Assembly: GCF_030253575.1 (NCBI RefSeq)
Contig: NC_080566.1
Span: 12,742,501 to 12,806,500 of the forward strand
Direction: 5' to 3'
Origin: Rhododendron vialii
Lineage: Eukaryota; Streptophyta; Magnoliopsida; Ericales; Ericaceae
Length of the DNA stretch: 64,000 bases
Below the pieces are notes generated by a model. That model did no database searches, had not been told where the DNA came from, and saw only the letters and a program-made list of their open reading frames with translations. The stretch's first letter is position 1; the number at the start of each line of letters is the position of its first letter. The position numbers were made by a program, and so were the translations under genes. Of this stretch, positions 1 to 13,624 are shown piece after piece.

Positions 1-694
1 AGTAGGATGATTTTCCAATCCACTAAATGAATCCCATTCCGATTCAATCAATTTTACCACAACTTACTTACCCAATCATTATGCAAGCAGTATTCATATA
101 TAACAAAAGGCGAATTGTTAGTTGCATGAAGGAGTAAAATTAATAGACTCCGTCAAGCAAAATCCACTACGGCAATATAGATCTTAAAATCACATAGGTT
201 ACATGTGAACTTTACAAAAATAATTAATTGCCGAGTCAAGGACTTCTTTACCGAAACATTAATTAGCAACCAACAGAAGCAAATAGTAATAGATTATGCT
301 ACTGTATTAAACCATTGTTCTATAACGGCATGAAGACTTTCTGGATTCAACGTATGACAATTAATTAATGGAACCCTTAATATTCATGGCCAATTTCAGA
401 GATCATGGATCTCTTTACTGCAGTAGCAGATGGGCAATAAACAAAGCTAGAAAAAAGGTTACAATACTATATCCACTTTGTTAGCCCAATGCAGTAAACC
501 AATTACGGCAAGTAAGCGATTCTTTTCTATCCGAATGAAAACATCACAGTAGCATAAAATATTCGATTATTAACAATAACTATTTGCCCAGTTTACCATA
601 AGGGCTAATCGACATGCGAGTATAATTGTAATCGACTCACAACAATATGTTCGAGATAATTTTATTCCAAGATGTATTGATTCAGAAAACCCAT
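1..694. other. Non-coding, possible interior of a decayed LTR element
   Basis: AT-rich sequence with no credible open reading frame or splice structure. It lies on the interior side of the primer-binding-site-like sequence at 695-709, so it may be the non-coding interior of a minus-strand LTR element cut by the window edge. No gag or pol motif was seen. Confidence 0.35.
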
Positions 695-1130
695 GGCTTT
701 GATACCAACTGTAAATCTAAATATCTGTATTAAAACTATTATGCGGAAAACAGATATAACAAGGATCTTGAATTCAACACATCTCAAGAACAATAAATAA
801 CGTACCTTTGTCGGCCATCGAGATTAGTGAGAACAAACCCCTTAGATTAGAAACACTTTAATTCTTGGCTCACCTTCTTCTCTCTGTCTCTACTTTTCTA
901 GAATACCCCAGTACTTTAATTGATGGAAAAAACCGTATGTATAAGGGGTGAGTATTCTACCTTTTATAGAGGAGAGAAGAGGGCCTTAGAGATAATTATT
1001 AAAAGACACCTAGTCCATCAAGGTCTCTTTTATTATCATCAGTTTTCCTTAATCTATAATTCTAATTAGTTATCGTAATGAACCATATCACTTCATTGGC
1101 TTATCTGATAGTGGAGTCCCACATGTACAA
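695..1130 (-). repeat. Possible LTR with tRNA-Met-type primer binding site
   Basis: Read on the minus strand, positions 709-695 give GTTGGTATCAAAGCC, close to the plant initiator-tRNA-Met primer binding site. The same 15 bases occur at 34494-34508 beside a proven LTR. The sequence immediately to the right begins TG (710), as an LTR end should. The outer end is only a guess, because no second LTR or target-site duplication lies in the window. Confidence 0.4.
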
Positions 1131-2880
1131 AACGTGAAGGCTAGTGGGCCACACTAATGGGAAAAAACTAACATGTCATTTATGGAGAAGATGGCCATAT
1201 AGTTAGCTTTAGGCTTAAGTCTTTTTTGCTTTCTAGGATTTTCATTGTTGTTCTTCCAAGCTTTTCAAATTATTTCCTTCAAGAACTCAAGTAAGTTTAA
1301 TTAGTTTGTTATTTTGTCAAGTATTAATGTTGTAGCTATGAGTTGGATCTTCGTATAAATCAAGTTTATTTATGTTTTTATCGGTTAAATCTCATGTCTT
1401 TTTTTAGCTTTATGCCTTGCTCTTTTACTATGTGTGAGTAGTCTTCTAGGCTTGGTCATGGGATAATATCTCTCCCATGGTTTAGTTGTTTTAATGATTT
1501 TTCTATAACGTGATCATGGTTTTAGTAAGGAAATGGCTTATCTAATTTTCAGCCAAATTAATGGGCTAATACCTTCTTTGACCGTGCGTTGCCTGGAGTT
1601 TTAACTTTCGTTTTGCACACGGGGCCTGGAGCTTTTAACGCTCTCGGCGTTTGAGTTAACTGTCTTCTAATTGAGATTAAGTCATTTTAGAGCTAATACC
1701 ATGATTATGCTCAACTTTTAAAGTTGAGGGCTTCGAGTTAGGATTGTTTATGTCTTGACTTGAAGTTGCTAGAAAGAAACGGTTAAATCGACTAAGTCAT
1801 CGGGCGGTTTGATCCCATAGACCTTGCCGCTTGTTTTATCTAAGTTCAAACCTTATTTCTAGTCTTTTACAATAGTTTTTCACTTTTCAAAGCAATACCG
1901 ACAGTTGGCCGTCTAAATGCCGAAAATCTTATATAAAGCTTACAATCCGAACTAGCTATATTCAAGCTCCCCGTGGATCGATCTGGGTTTTATCGAGTTA
2001 TTCTGCAAACGACTAGAAAGTCCTACGCTTCAGGCTATTACATCCGGGAGTGCATCTTTCCGTCGCAAGCAATCTGTCAATTACACATTGTTGATTTCCT
2101 TCTACTTCTTAAACAGACAATCTAAAAACAAAAATAAATAAAATACAACTCGATAAATGGAAATATAAATAAATGCATGCCTTGTCGTAGAATTTGCCAA
2201 TACAGAGAGACCGTGACTATGGTCCTAACACAATGGAAAGTACAACGTTGAGGGGTATGATATAGATAGGGATTGCCACAATTATCCTCTATAATAACGT
2301 TCGTTGGGTTTGTTCGTTTACACTTGGTCCGAGTCAGGTTTTGAAAAGTCGCCACTCTCACAGTTAGCTTTTTCGTTGGGTTTGTTCTTCCGTTTACAAT
2401 TGCCGGGAAGCATAGAAGAAGAAGGAGAACCGCACTCCTCTAATCCGTTTCTCTGGATGGCTATGATCCTTTGAGACTGCAAATTCCAAATTGTTTTACA
2501 ATAATTTTTAAAAATATATTTTAAACAAATTGAACGACTCTAATCATTTGTATGGAACCCCTAATACGGATCCCATATAATTTGGTGTACACCAAAACGT
2601 CAATCGAACTCGAAACTCAACCATTTTAAGAGACATGCGTTTCTTTGTTGAAATTTTTTAAGAATTAGATTTCTAATACTGTCTCTTATTCTTTACATTT
2701 AAAACTACTTTTAATGAGGATCAATTCATGGATATCTATGTATTCCTTTTATGATTTCAATAAAAGTAAATCTATCTATATATTTTTGAATATTTATGAT
2801 TTTTTTTTTAATCAACAATATTTATGATCCTTTACTACTACTTCCGTAATGGAGGAGATTAGGTAGCCCATTATGCGGTT
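1131..2880. other. Intergenic, no gene seen
   Basis: AT-rich spacer upstream of the NEMP-type gene. The only ORFs are short and match no family I know. Parts may be old transposon debris, but I could not define ends. Confidence 0.5.
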
Positions 2881-2884
2881 AAGT

Positions 2885-2922
2885 TGGGCCAGAGCCCACT
2901 AAACCCATCCTTCCAAGGCCCA
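2885..2922 (+). promoter_or_regulatory. Site II pair in NEMP gene promoter
   Basis: TGGGCC at 2885-2890 and its reverse complement GGCCCA at 2917-2922 flank an AAACCC motif, about 115-150 bp before the ATG at 3035. TGGGCY 'site II' elements near the start are typical TCP-bound elements of constitutive and proliferation-linked plant promoters. The role here is inferred from position. Confidence 0.5.
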
Positions 2923-3034
2923 ACTAAACCATTACTATCTGAAATAGCAGAAATACCCCCTCCTTGTCGCCTTATTTTGAACTCTCTCCTCCCTCTTCTT
3001 CCGCAACCCTCTCCGGTTCGAATTCGCACTAACG

Positions 3035-6000
3035 ATGGGAAGAAGGATTTCTCTTCTTCTGCTTTTCTTCACGGCGTGTTCACTTTCTCTCTCCTCCTCC
3101 TCCGCCCTCTCTTCCGACGAGCTATCTCTAGGTACGCTGTCTGTTCCTTCAACTATCTTACCCGTGAAATCTAGGGCTTGTTTTTGAATTACTAGCTCAA
3201 TGTGCCGTTCGTTTGGTCACTGAGAAAGTGCGGTAAACCGAACGGCATTGGAAGTTTGAATCTTTAGGTGCTTCATTACTGTTACTTCAGATAATGGTTA
3301 CAAATTTACCAGATATGTTTTGCTCCAGCTTCCAAAAGGAGTTGTGGTAATTTTATTTGCGTAGTACGTAATTACTTTTACTTTTGAGAGAGTCGCAGTG
3401 GCCCAAATCACGTGTTTTTTTTATATTGATAATAATATATTGCTACTTGCTAGGTCCGAATGAGAGACGATATTATGTGTACGTGTGCAACCACCGTTTA
3501 AGTTTATACATGCAACCTAAAAAATGATTGAAGAAAGTCTTGGGGATTTTACCCCACACATATAGAAGTTTTAAGATTTTTTTCACTCAAAGGACTTGTG
3601 GGGGCTAACCCCATAGAATTTTTCCTAATTAACCTAAAAATTAGGGTCCCCTCTTGGCCCTCCTTGGGACCGCCCCTGAAGAGAGTTCATGTTTGCTTAG
3701 AAACGCAAATAATTTCAATTTTTCATAGGTGGTGAAAACTCTAGGGTTTAGGGCCTTTTTCGTCTGGTTATGCTCTTTGAAATCTCGTATGAGCAGAGTG
3801 TAAGCAGATGGTTAAAAGAAGATAATGCCTATATTTATGCGTCATATGGACTTCGGGTATGTTACATGGACTAGAGTACGAGTATCGGGTGGGGTGCATA
3901 TCTGAGCGTCAGACCTTTCAAAACTTTTATATTAGGATTATAGGTCTGGATTAAACAGAAATGCGATCCTGTGATACTTTGTTACCATTCTTGGGGAAGG
4001 TATCGGAAGTAGTTCCTTTGAGTCTGAATTTGGCTCTTGGCATACGGTTGACTTCCCAGATTCATACTGGATAGGGTTCTGAGCAAAGTTTTAGTCATGG
4101 ATCAGGTAACTAATGCAACCCTCTTCCCTTTTGGGGCCTAGGACTAGGTATGAGCAGAATCATATTCTTTACCTATCCAAGTAAAAATTCCAAATGACGC
4201 TAGAACTGAAGGTTCGAAACAAGTGACCGCCGTTTTCTTGACGGTTGACTCAAACAACATATTTAGAACCATATTTCTGAGTATTCTAACTCATAAATGG
4301 AATTGGGTGAGGAGTAAATGAAAGGAAAGTAAAGATGAGAATTTTCATTTGGTGCTGTCCTTTTGGAAATTGGTGTTAGGTTAACAATTTGCCTTTAGAA
4401 CTGAATGTCCCAGACTTTTTCTGTCTGCGTTTAAATGGCGAAAGGCGCAACGGTCCCCTGGGGCTTTAGCGCAAGGCGCGAAGCGCGGCGCCCGCTTTAT
4501 TGACGCGAAGCGCAAATTTTTTTTTTCTTCTTCGCAACGAGGCAAATTTTATTAGAATAAGTTTTCAACACAAACACTTGTAAAACTTTCAAATGTCATA
4601 AAACATAACATGTCAATGGTTAAACGAAAGTACCAAACACTAAACATAACATATCACCCATGAAAAGCTTACATAATAATGTTTAGCCCTAGTGACATAA
4701 CATAAGGATTAAAGGCTATAAAATCTAGAGGCATACAGAGACGTGGAAGAGACAGAAACTTCGATTTTCTACAGTCTAACTAATTTGAAATTTTTGATTT
4801 TCTGTTATGGAAGGAATAAAAAAATAAAAAAAACAAAAAAAACAAAGATGTGGGAGAAGAAGAAGAAGAAGAGGAAGGAGAAGAAAAAAAAAACAGAGAC
4901 GCGAGAAGAAGAAGAAGAAAAATAACCAGAGACGCGAGAAAAAGAAGAAGAAGCAAAAAAAAAAAAAAAAAAATACAGACTTGATGAGAAGAAGAAGAAG
5001 AAGAAGAAAGAAAGAAAAAAAAAAGAACAGGGACGTGAGAAGAAGAAGAAGAAGAAGGAGGAGGAGGTGGAGGAGGAGCTTACCTGGAGCTGCTATCTCT
5101 CGATCGAACAGGAGGAGAAGAAAAGGAGCAAAAGCAGTTGTCGTTAAAGCTGCTCTGCTGGGTATGATCGATTAGGGTTGAAATCGACTTAAAAGAAAGA
5201 ATTATTCAGTGCATTGCGAACATGTTATGTATGGATGAGAGCCGTCAGATCTGATTTTTGGCTCACAGACGAAAAGCGCGTGCCTCAGCGCTTTGCGCCA
5301 TGGCGCGCGCTTCAGCGCCTTTTGCGCGCCTTAGGGTTCCGCGCTATAGCCCACATCTTCGAAGCGCATGCCTCGTGCTTCGCTGCGCTTTGCGCTACAG
5401 CGCGCGCTTTTTAAAACACTCTGCGTTCTTATCCTTTTCCATGGTTAAAAACAAGAAACAGCCTTTTCATTTTTTTCCCGTTGCCAAATCCATCAACAAA
5501 ACTCAGCATTGGAGAATCAAGCAAGTCCTGCCCGTAAATGATCCTTTTGATCGCAGATAAACCCTTCTGCAAGTTTCTAATAACTTTTTTAATACCGAAC
5601 TGTATATTTCCTTGAAATTAGTATGCTATGTGGACATTTTCTTTCTATGTCCTTTGAACATTGCAAAGTGACTGCCTTAATATAGGGGTGATGTCAAAAT
5701 TATTTTGCAAACATTATAGTTGAATAAAGAAGAGTTGGGGAGGGAGAGTAAGACATAGTATGATGGGAATTGGGAAATATATATGATATTTGGATTAATA
5801 ATAGGTTTTCATTTTATCTAATGAACTAGATTTTGTTGACTGTTCTAATGGACGGATTGTTAAGTTTTTATCCCAGCTGGCAAATATTTAGTGATTTGCT
5901 TTACTGAGAAATAAGCAAATGCGCAGGCAAAGTAATGGCTTAGGATCCAGGTCTGCGATCCGGCTTTCCTGGGCTGTGTAATTGTTTGTATCTGTGGGGA

Positions 6001-9000
6001 CTACTCTCAAGTCAAACTGGTTGAGCACAACTTGGCTTAGATGAGCAAGAAGAGAGTTTCTTGTCCCAGCCTTGGAGAAATCCAACCATTTTGTTCCATT
6101 CTATGGTGCTTCCATGAACATCATTCACGATTTTCTTGTGCGACATTTGTGAGAAAACCTAGGACAAAGTTCTTGCAAGTAACCATAATACATGGTTTCC
6201 ATACACCCAAAGTCTCTATTAAGCGGATGCCTTCTGTGAAAAATGGCATATAGGGCATGCCAAAATGGGTCTTACAGGGAATGCATATGTGCAATGACAC
6301 CGGTGAGCAGAGATTAGTTACGTCAGTTCAAAAAAGGGATTAGTTACTGTGCGTTCATGGTCAGTCTGCTTGATAATCAGGGCGGAGGAAAACTGTGATT
6401 TTTTTTTTTGGTGTAAGAAACCTTGCGGAGGAAACCGTGATTGGCCAATCAATACTGCTATTAAACTAAACTTGATCTCTACTTGGTCGAAGATACTTAG
6501 GGTGTACTGTTTGCATAATAATAGCATTTGGCCCCTTCTCATTATGTTATGCAGGTGTATTATCCCAGTTTCATCTCTGTATCAAGTTTTCTTTGTTTTT
6601 TATTCTCTGGCCTTGCCTTTTCGGTTTTGCAGTTGTTGCTCCGTTTACCACATTGCAACTGTCTCCAAGCTTGAGAGTCGAAAAGTCTCCTGGTGTCAAG
6701 CCTGGGACTTCTGTTCGATGCACACGAGTTCATATCCATGGTTTGTCAAGACTCAGAAATCTGACAAAATTTGCGCATTCAGTAAAAGTGAATGTTTCCA
6801 TTATAGAGTCAAGTGCCCGTCTACCAAATGTTGAAGTCTGTTTCCACAGGTGAGTCGTACTTGAATTGTATTAAAGGACTGGAATGGTCGGAATGGGAGT
6901 TTGCTTTTCCTTAATTTCAAGATTTAAGTATTTTGGAGATACTTGTTTCTAGAGAAACATTAGAAATTTCAGTAGGAAGAATTCCACCTCTGATGATGAG
7001 CGTTGTCATGGATTTCATACACAATTCAATAGCTTCAAATTGCCTAGGGGATTTTTTTTTTTTTTTTGGGCATATTTTCACAGATAGCTTTCTTCGACTT
7101 TTAGTATGATACGATTCTCAGTTGATGCATTTAGTCTTGTGAGTATTTTGATTGGCCAACGTGGGAAAATTGTACTTTTCCCCCCTAGAAGTGCATCAAA
7201 AAAACATATTCCAATCCTTTCCATGCAAACTGCCATAAATTGTTCATACACCAAAACATGTATATAGTATTGTGCTAACTGCTAAGTGTGGGGATAACAG
7301 AACTATGTAAGTTATTCCGCTTCTCAATTTGTGTGATTAGATTTGTTACTACTAATGATCATGTCTAAAACAAAATATTCTACCAATGTCTTGTTTGAAA
7401 AAGATCGCCTCTCTCACATGAAAACTGCTGGGTTAGGAACGAGCTTAAGAAGCCAGAAATGTTTTGGACATAAGTCCAACCATACTATGAAAATTTTAAG
7501 TCACGTCTTTTGTCTGCTTAAATTGTTATGTGTACTCTGCAGGAATCTCTCTATTGGGATAGGGATGTGCCCTCAAGGCCAGTGGGAAAAACTTGTCAAG
7601 GTTTCATGGGTTCGGTCCATGTCTCCTTTCGACCACAAGCTCTTAGATGTACGGATGGCTGGTTCTTCCTCAGGAATTATTCAGGTATCCATTGAAGAAG
7701 GTGAGGTCCTGTGGAGTACTGATTACACACATTTTGCTTTTTGTCATTTGTGGCGCAGTTGTCTTATTTTTTAATAATTTTATTGCAGAGTTTTTCCTGT
7801 ATCGCATTGTATTTTTGGTCTCGGGAATTATTATCATGACAATGGCCTCTTCTCTGAGCAAGTCTTTAGTTTTCTACTACAGCAGTGCAATGGCAGTTGG
7901 GATCATCCTTGTGATATTGATGGTCCTTTTTCAGGTTGATTGCAAATTATTTTTTTGCACATATTGCTAATTACTCTGTTCTGATTTTGATCTCTATTTC
8001 TTAGTGTTGGTGTCTGAAAGCCACTATCTATCAGACTTCATGGGATTATTAATCATCTCTCTAAGACTTAAAAAATTACAGGCTTCTTCTCCGACATCTC
8101 AGTTATAGGATTGATCTTCTGTATGAATGCTAGAATTATCACATTTGCGCTCTATTAGGGAGCCACAAGTGGAGGTAGTTAAATATGCTTATGCCCTAAT
8201 CTGCTAACAACTAGTTTAATGAATTAACCCCTTCCGTATTACGCCAGATCTGATGAATCATATAGAAAAATAAGATCTGATAATATATGCACTTGTAATA
8301 TTATCGTGTACTGATATCTCCCTACCATGTCACGTCCTGATTTATTGTACAAAATTTCGTGTCATCATTCTGTGTCATGTTGTGTTCCTATCTGCATCTT
8401 AGCTATTAGTCGCACTCTTAGTGGTATGAGTCTAACATTCTTCTTTTTATGTTAGACTCACCGTTGTTATGCTTTATTGACAGGGGATGAAGCTTCTCCC
8501 AACTGGTCGGAAGAATTCAGTTGCAATTTTTGTGTACTCATCTATTGTGGGTATCATCTTATATCAGTTTGCTTCTTTATTGCTACTCTATGTGTCACAC
8601 AAAGATATGTTAGTGTGATTATGTTCATGGTTTTATGCTGGATTTGGACCTTAGGATTTTTCTTCATGTTGTTTTGTTCAGGTTGGCTTGGGGTCCTTTT
8701 TCCTCGGCTATTTGCCAGGATTATTGCGCTCAGTTCTTGTGGATTTGGGAATTAGCGATGACATGTATTATCCTGTATGTAAGTTTTCTAATACAGATTT
8801 TGACTGTTATTCCCATGTTCTGCTAACAACTGAATATTGACTTTACATTTATTATCTGCAATTTGAATGTCGCATTTTATGATTGTGTCAACTGGGATTT
8901 TTTTTGAGGTATTAATGTGAATGGCTGGGGTATGAATGATTGGGGTCGTTGGACCACTGATTCTCTTCCTTTTCGATGTTTATGCGCGAAGAATCACCTA

Positions 9001-12000
9001 TCGACCTTTGCTAGTCTCTTGTTTATGTTTTCTGGGACCTCAATTGTTTTGAGATAGAACCAAGTAGAGATTGATTCAGGTATTACCTCAAAAGCAATTG
9101 TCATGACTCATGAATCAGATGCATCAAGTCAGCTGCAGATTGTTGTCTGGCAAGACCACCCAAAACACAGTTACCTACATGATACAAGATTTAGGGCATT
9201 GAGTTATTTAATGTTCAATTTCTGCTAAAATCTCAAGGTGCGTTTGGAACCCACTTTGGGTGAATTATGTATATCAAGACAATTGTGTTACTAACAGCCA
9301 GTCCCTCAGCTTGAAGAAAGGAGGGTAGTAAGTTAGGTAGCCTAACAGCTCCCAACCTATAACAATATATACTATATAAATCTGAATTCTTGTGCAAATA
9401 TATGTTCAGTGACAACCTTATACTGTTGGATCGCTCTTGCGGGTTGGGGGGAAAATATCCTTTGTTAGTAGCTTTCTTGACATAGAGAAAGAAAAATGCC
9501 CATTTAGCTGCCACACATCTTTTCAATCCCCTTCGTTAAGAAGTTATATATTTAGTCAAAGATGTCTCTATGGTGCATATTAGACAATTTTATTTTGTTG
9601 AAATGCGGGCATAACTGATTGATATATTCTTCAATGGGTTTGTTTTGTTTCTATCATTCCCTTTGGAGTGGCTATTTGGATTTTCTTGGTTAAAAAAACT
9701 GTTTGTACCATGAACTTTGATAAATCAAACCTTGTTGTGATGTCGCAATATTTATGTGGAAAATGAAATTTAAGCCCTTTATTTGTTTTATATCCGGGAT
9801 GAATGTTCGACAAGAGCCAACCTGTTATGATTGTGTATGCAAAGGCTATCCTAAAGTTCCTTTTTAGGCTGAGACATGCAATAATTCGTAGGTCATGTTA
9901 ATTGAGGACATACAGATCTTTTCTAATTTGTTTACTCTTTCCAGATTCCTAATTTTGTCCTCTTTAAATTTAAAAAAAAAATAACTGCATACTACCTGTT
10001 ACTGAACTGCTGCATAGTGCATACATATCTGGTGCGGGGAACAGCTGCTGCACTAATCAAGTAACTGGTGTTCTATGAACTGTAGACACTAACTGAGTGG
10101 TGCTTATGTACTGCAGCTGGCAATATTTCTGCTTCTTTTCCTTGTTCTAGCTGGAGCTTGGTTGGGCTTCTGGGTTGTTCGCAAACTTGTCTTGACAGAA
10201 GAGGGATTGATTGATGTAGGAGTTTCTCATTTTGTTGCATGGTCCATCCGGATAATTGCTGCTGTTATGATTCTTCAGGTTCTCCCTCTCGGTTACAAAT
10301 TTTGCAGCTTTTCCTTCATCAATTTTAGAGTTTCTTTTACCTTGTTCCATCTCCTAGACTAACTTTTCACACATGTTACTTTTATAGAGTTCAGTGGACC
10401 CTTTACTAGCAGCAGAGGCATTGCTATGTGGAGTATTGGGTTCATCATTACTCAGGAGAGTTACCAGATCAAGATTCATACGTCACTTGTACAAGTACGT
10501 CTCCATCATAATCCAGAGCACAATTGCCCCATCATTTCCAATTTTTTTCTTCCTAAACAGTTGATGTGAGCACTTTCCATAAACGGCTTTATCCGTTCAC
10601 ATTTTTCATCTTAATCGCATCACTCCTATGTTTTATCCCCTTTCCATTTCTCTGTGTGATGTAAAGCAGGCTTCATTAGACTGGAAGGTAGAACTAGATT
10701 TATGGTACTTGATATCCCGTTACCATGTGTCTTGATTTGATCTGTGACACAGAGGAGCACTAGTAATCTATGTTCCTGGTGGATGTGGAATCATGAAGTA
10801 GAAATGAGGTGGTGAGTTCTGGTTGTTTGTCTTGAACTAGGAAAACCGTACTTGTACATTCGTTTCAATTCTGGACCCACCTATGTAGCATGGGGATTAT
10901 AGGCAGGAATTTATGTTGAGGAAATACATTTCAAAAAAAAAACCCGGAGAAAGTATGTATTAGAAAATCGCGTCTGGTTGGTGGTTTAGATGCCTCAATT
11001 ACTATTGGTACGTATTTCACTTGTTTCCTCGATCATTCTTCAAGTTCAAAGTGGCAAAAATTGATAGCCTGTTTCTTTAGAGTTTCTCTTGTTTGTGATG
11101 ATATGATGAATGTGTTGTGCGCTCGACCCAACAGACACACAATGGCACTAGACAATACACTGAATGGTTGTTGGCTTTATCTGAGGAGTATTGAATCAAC
11201 ATTGAGTGTTCCGGCGCTTGAGGAAGTATGTGAGATGGTAGCTTTGAGCAGAAGTGGGGTTGAAGCGTCCAACAACACATCCACCTTTACTTAGTAGGGC
11301 TTGAAGGCTGGACAGTTTTCCTTTCCTGTCCAGTATTTCCCATTCAAGCGGAAATAGAAAAAGCCGTGAGCACAACTGGGCCTGGTCGTCGGTTGAACGT
11401 CAGTAGGGTCCGATATGCGCTCCTTACTCAAATAGAAGAATAAATCAAGCAAGACGACAAAGAAACGACACGAGACTTTTACTTGGTTTCCCAGTTGTGT
11501 AACTAGATACATTCACCAATTTTGATTATGTATTGAATGAACAAAGAAAGTGTAAAGATTACATTGGCTGCGACGTAGTGCTTGAATTTATATTTAGAGT
11601 TTACATCACCAATTACCATAATACCCTTGTCTATGTTTTTGGCACCCCATAGACCCCCACAACCCGTCATAGTCAGGAAAGTAGTGTACCAAGAATAAAT
11701 CAGGCTTCACAAGTCAAACAAAATAATTACTTCACTCTGATTAAAATAACTGCTATGGCTATTCTTCAGAATTCTGGGGATTTTTGTAACATTCCTCCAT
11801 GTCCCATATGCTTGCACTTTTATAGTTAAAAAATAAATCCATTGATCTTGTTTGTTTCTTTAACCTTGAGTGTGATGCAATTCAAGTTGTTGGAATACTG
11901 TGGGCAGGAAATTACGCAGAACAGACAAGACCAACCGCAGATATCAGATTCCTGATTCACCACCATTCGAAGATTACTACGACGAAAGTGTACACGATAT

Positions 12001-12431
12001 TCAGAAGCCTGATCACTTTGAATTCCTGAAGCCTCAATCCAGACCCTTTAGAATGGCTGGTTGCAAAACTCCTGTCCAAGGTTGGCTACTTTTCCTTCGT
12101 TACTCTTTTGAGTTCAATTATTATCTCTCTCTTTCGGGACATGCCTTTACACTTCGCTGTAAATCCATCAGGCTTAACCAAGACACCACCACCGAGTCAG
12201 CTCTCCAATTCTGGGGCTTATTATTCTAGCTTTCATTCAACTCCTGAACGACGGGAATTCTCAAAGGATGAATGGAATAAGTTCACGAAGGAGTCCACCA
12301 AGAAAGCACTGGAGGAACTTGTTTCCTCTCCTGATTTTAGCAAATGGGCTGTTGCTAATGCAGAAAGAATAACTCTCTCGCCCAATGAAGACACTGCCGT
12401 TCGATCTCGTAGGTGGCTGCCTTGGTTTTAG
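3035..12431 (+). CDS. PNET2: NEMP/PNET2-type nuclear envelope integral membrane protein
   Basis: Ten exons join into 491 codons: 3035-3131, 6633-6849, 7543-7700, 7789-7934, 8484-8546, 8682-8774, 10117-10278, 10388-10494, 11908-12080 and 12172-12431. All junctions are GT-AG and keep frame. The ATG at 3035 was chosen because it opens a signal peptide (MGRRISLLLLFFTACSLSLS). A lumenal domain of about 125 residues follows, then a block of about five membrane segments (roughly residues 158-340, from FFLYRIVFLVSG through WLGFWVVRKL), then a charged C-terminal tail ending WLPWF. This layout is that of the NEMP/DUF2215 family; plant members (PNET2) sit in the inner nuclear membrane and act with the nuclear lamina in genome organisation. 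Intron 1 (3.5 kb) hosts a hAT-like element. Family assignment is firm; the cellular role is carried over from homologues. Confidence 0.92.
4432..5419. mobile_element. Non-autonomous hAT-like element in NEMP intron 1
   Basis: A 988-bp block bounded by the 8-bp direct repeat TCTGCGTT (4424-4431 and 5420-5427). Both ends are unusually GC-rich for this window and built from GCGC/AAGCGC units. The right end read inward starts GTGTTTTAAA and the left end starts TAAATGGCG, so the left terminus has probably lost a few bases. The 8-bp duplication and the similarity to the element at 17653 point to the hAT superfamily. No transposase is encoded; the middle is a purine-rich tract. Confidence 0.65.
4851..5076 (+). 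repeat. Polypurine GAA/GGA tract
   Basis: A run of degenerate (GAA)n and (GGA)n with A-tracts, almost pure purine on the + strand. It produces lysine/arginine/glutamate-rich false ORFs. It lies inside the hAT-like element in NEMP intron 1. Confidence 0.8.
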
Positions 12432-13624
12432 CATTTTACGGGTTTCTAACCAATTTGCAGTGTGAAGATGAACTGTGCAAACAAATGATGTGATTGGGTT
12501 TGAAATATTGCTCAACCCACTTGGACACGAGATGCTTTGTTGTAAAATGGTTTGCTAACAGCAAGAGAGTCCTGAGACAATCATTTTTTACCTAGGTTTT
12601 GTAGGGAAAGGCTAATTGCAGAATGTAATGTAAAACTAGATTTGATAGGCCACTGACAGAGAGTCGTTAGGATTGTTTTCTTTCCACTCGTGGCATGTCT
12701 GCTCGGAGAGTACTTGCTTTGGAGAGTTCTAGCTTTCCACTCATAGCAGCCAAATCTTGGATGAATCGTACTCGTACCCTTTTGGTTTCCAAGAGTTTAT
12801 TGTAATTTGTAAGTCATTTTTTTGCTGGAGAGGAAGTTGATTGTAGTGTTGTAGTAGTGGAACTTATTTGTTCCTTGAGAATCTAATGTTGAGACTTGAG
12901 AGTAGATTTTAAAAAATTTATTGTGTTTGAGAACAAATTTTTAAAATTTATGATCACATAAAATGTAATACTACTATAGATTGGGAGAGGATCCAAATTC
13001 CTTATAAATTTGTCCCAAAAGAAAAACATTACACATTTGCCAGTGCGCAGTTCAGGTTTTGTACAAAGAGTGAATTTCAGTCTCCTTCACATCTAGTTAT
13101 TACAATTTGGTAACGTTTTACAGCTAAGTATGCCAGCTTGATAAGGTTATTCCCAGTTGATGAGATTTGAACCATTAACCTTTTATAGCCCATTAAATTT
13201 CAAAAACAATCAACTCAACTCATTTGGAAATTAGGCGAGGATTAGGCTGAGACCTGTAAACACATTCCTACTGAGTCCTTTTAACACATCACCAACATAT
13301 AGAGAAACAAATACGGACACGCTCATTCGCCATATCCATATGTATATTACACGTAAGGATTCAAAAATCATGGCTTCCAAAAGACGACTGTACGAAGAAT
13401 TAAACATCAGAACAGAAGGCAGATAATCGTTCCAATTTCGAATAATTCGTTGTATTGATCAGCATGGGCATTTACAGACATACCCATCCAATTCCCATCC
13501 CATGATAATTATTGAAGTAGAAGAGTTCATATTTCTCCGCTGACACAAGACCGCCAGCTCCATATAGAAAGAAACAAAGAAAGGCCCTGAGGAGTACAAA
13601 AGAAAGATTGGGGGTGGACTAAAA
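12432..13624. other. Convergent intergenic region
   Basis: Spacer between the 3' ends of the NEMP-type gene (+) and NDUFS4 (-). It should hold both 3' UTRs and poly(A) signals. No further ORF, repeat or RNA gene was recognised. Confidence 0.5.

Noticed and set aside
4743..5175. Lys/Arg/Glu-rich ORFs in the polypurine tract
   Set aside because: They come from simple GAA/GGA repeats inside an intronic transposon and have no family features or splice context.
5888..6542. Short ORFs on both strands in NEMP intron 1
   Set aside because: Overlapping opposite frames without motifs, inside an intron with well-supported flanking exons.
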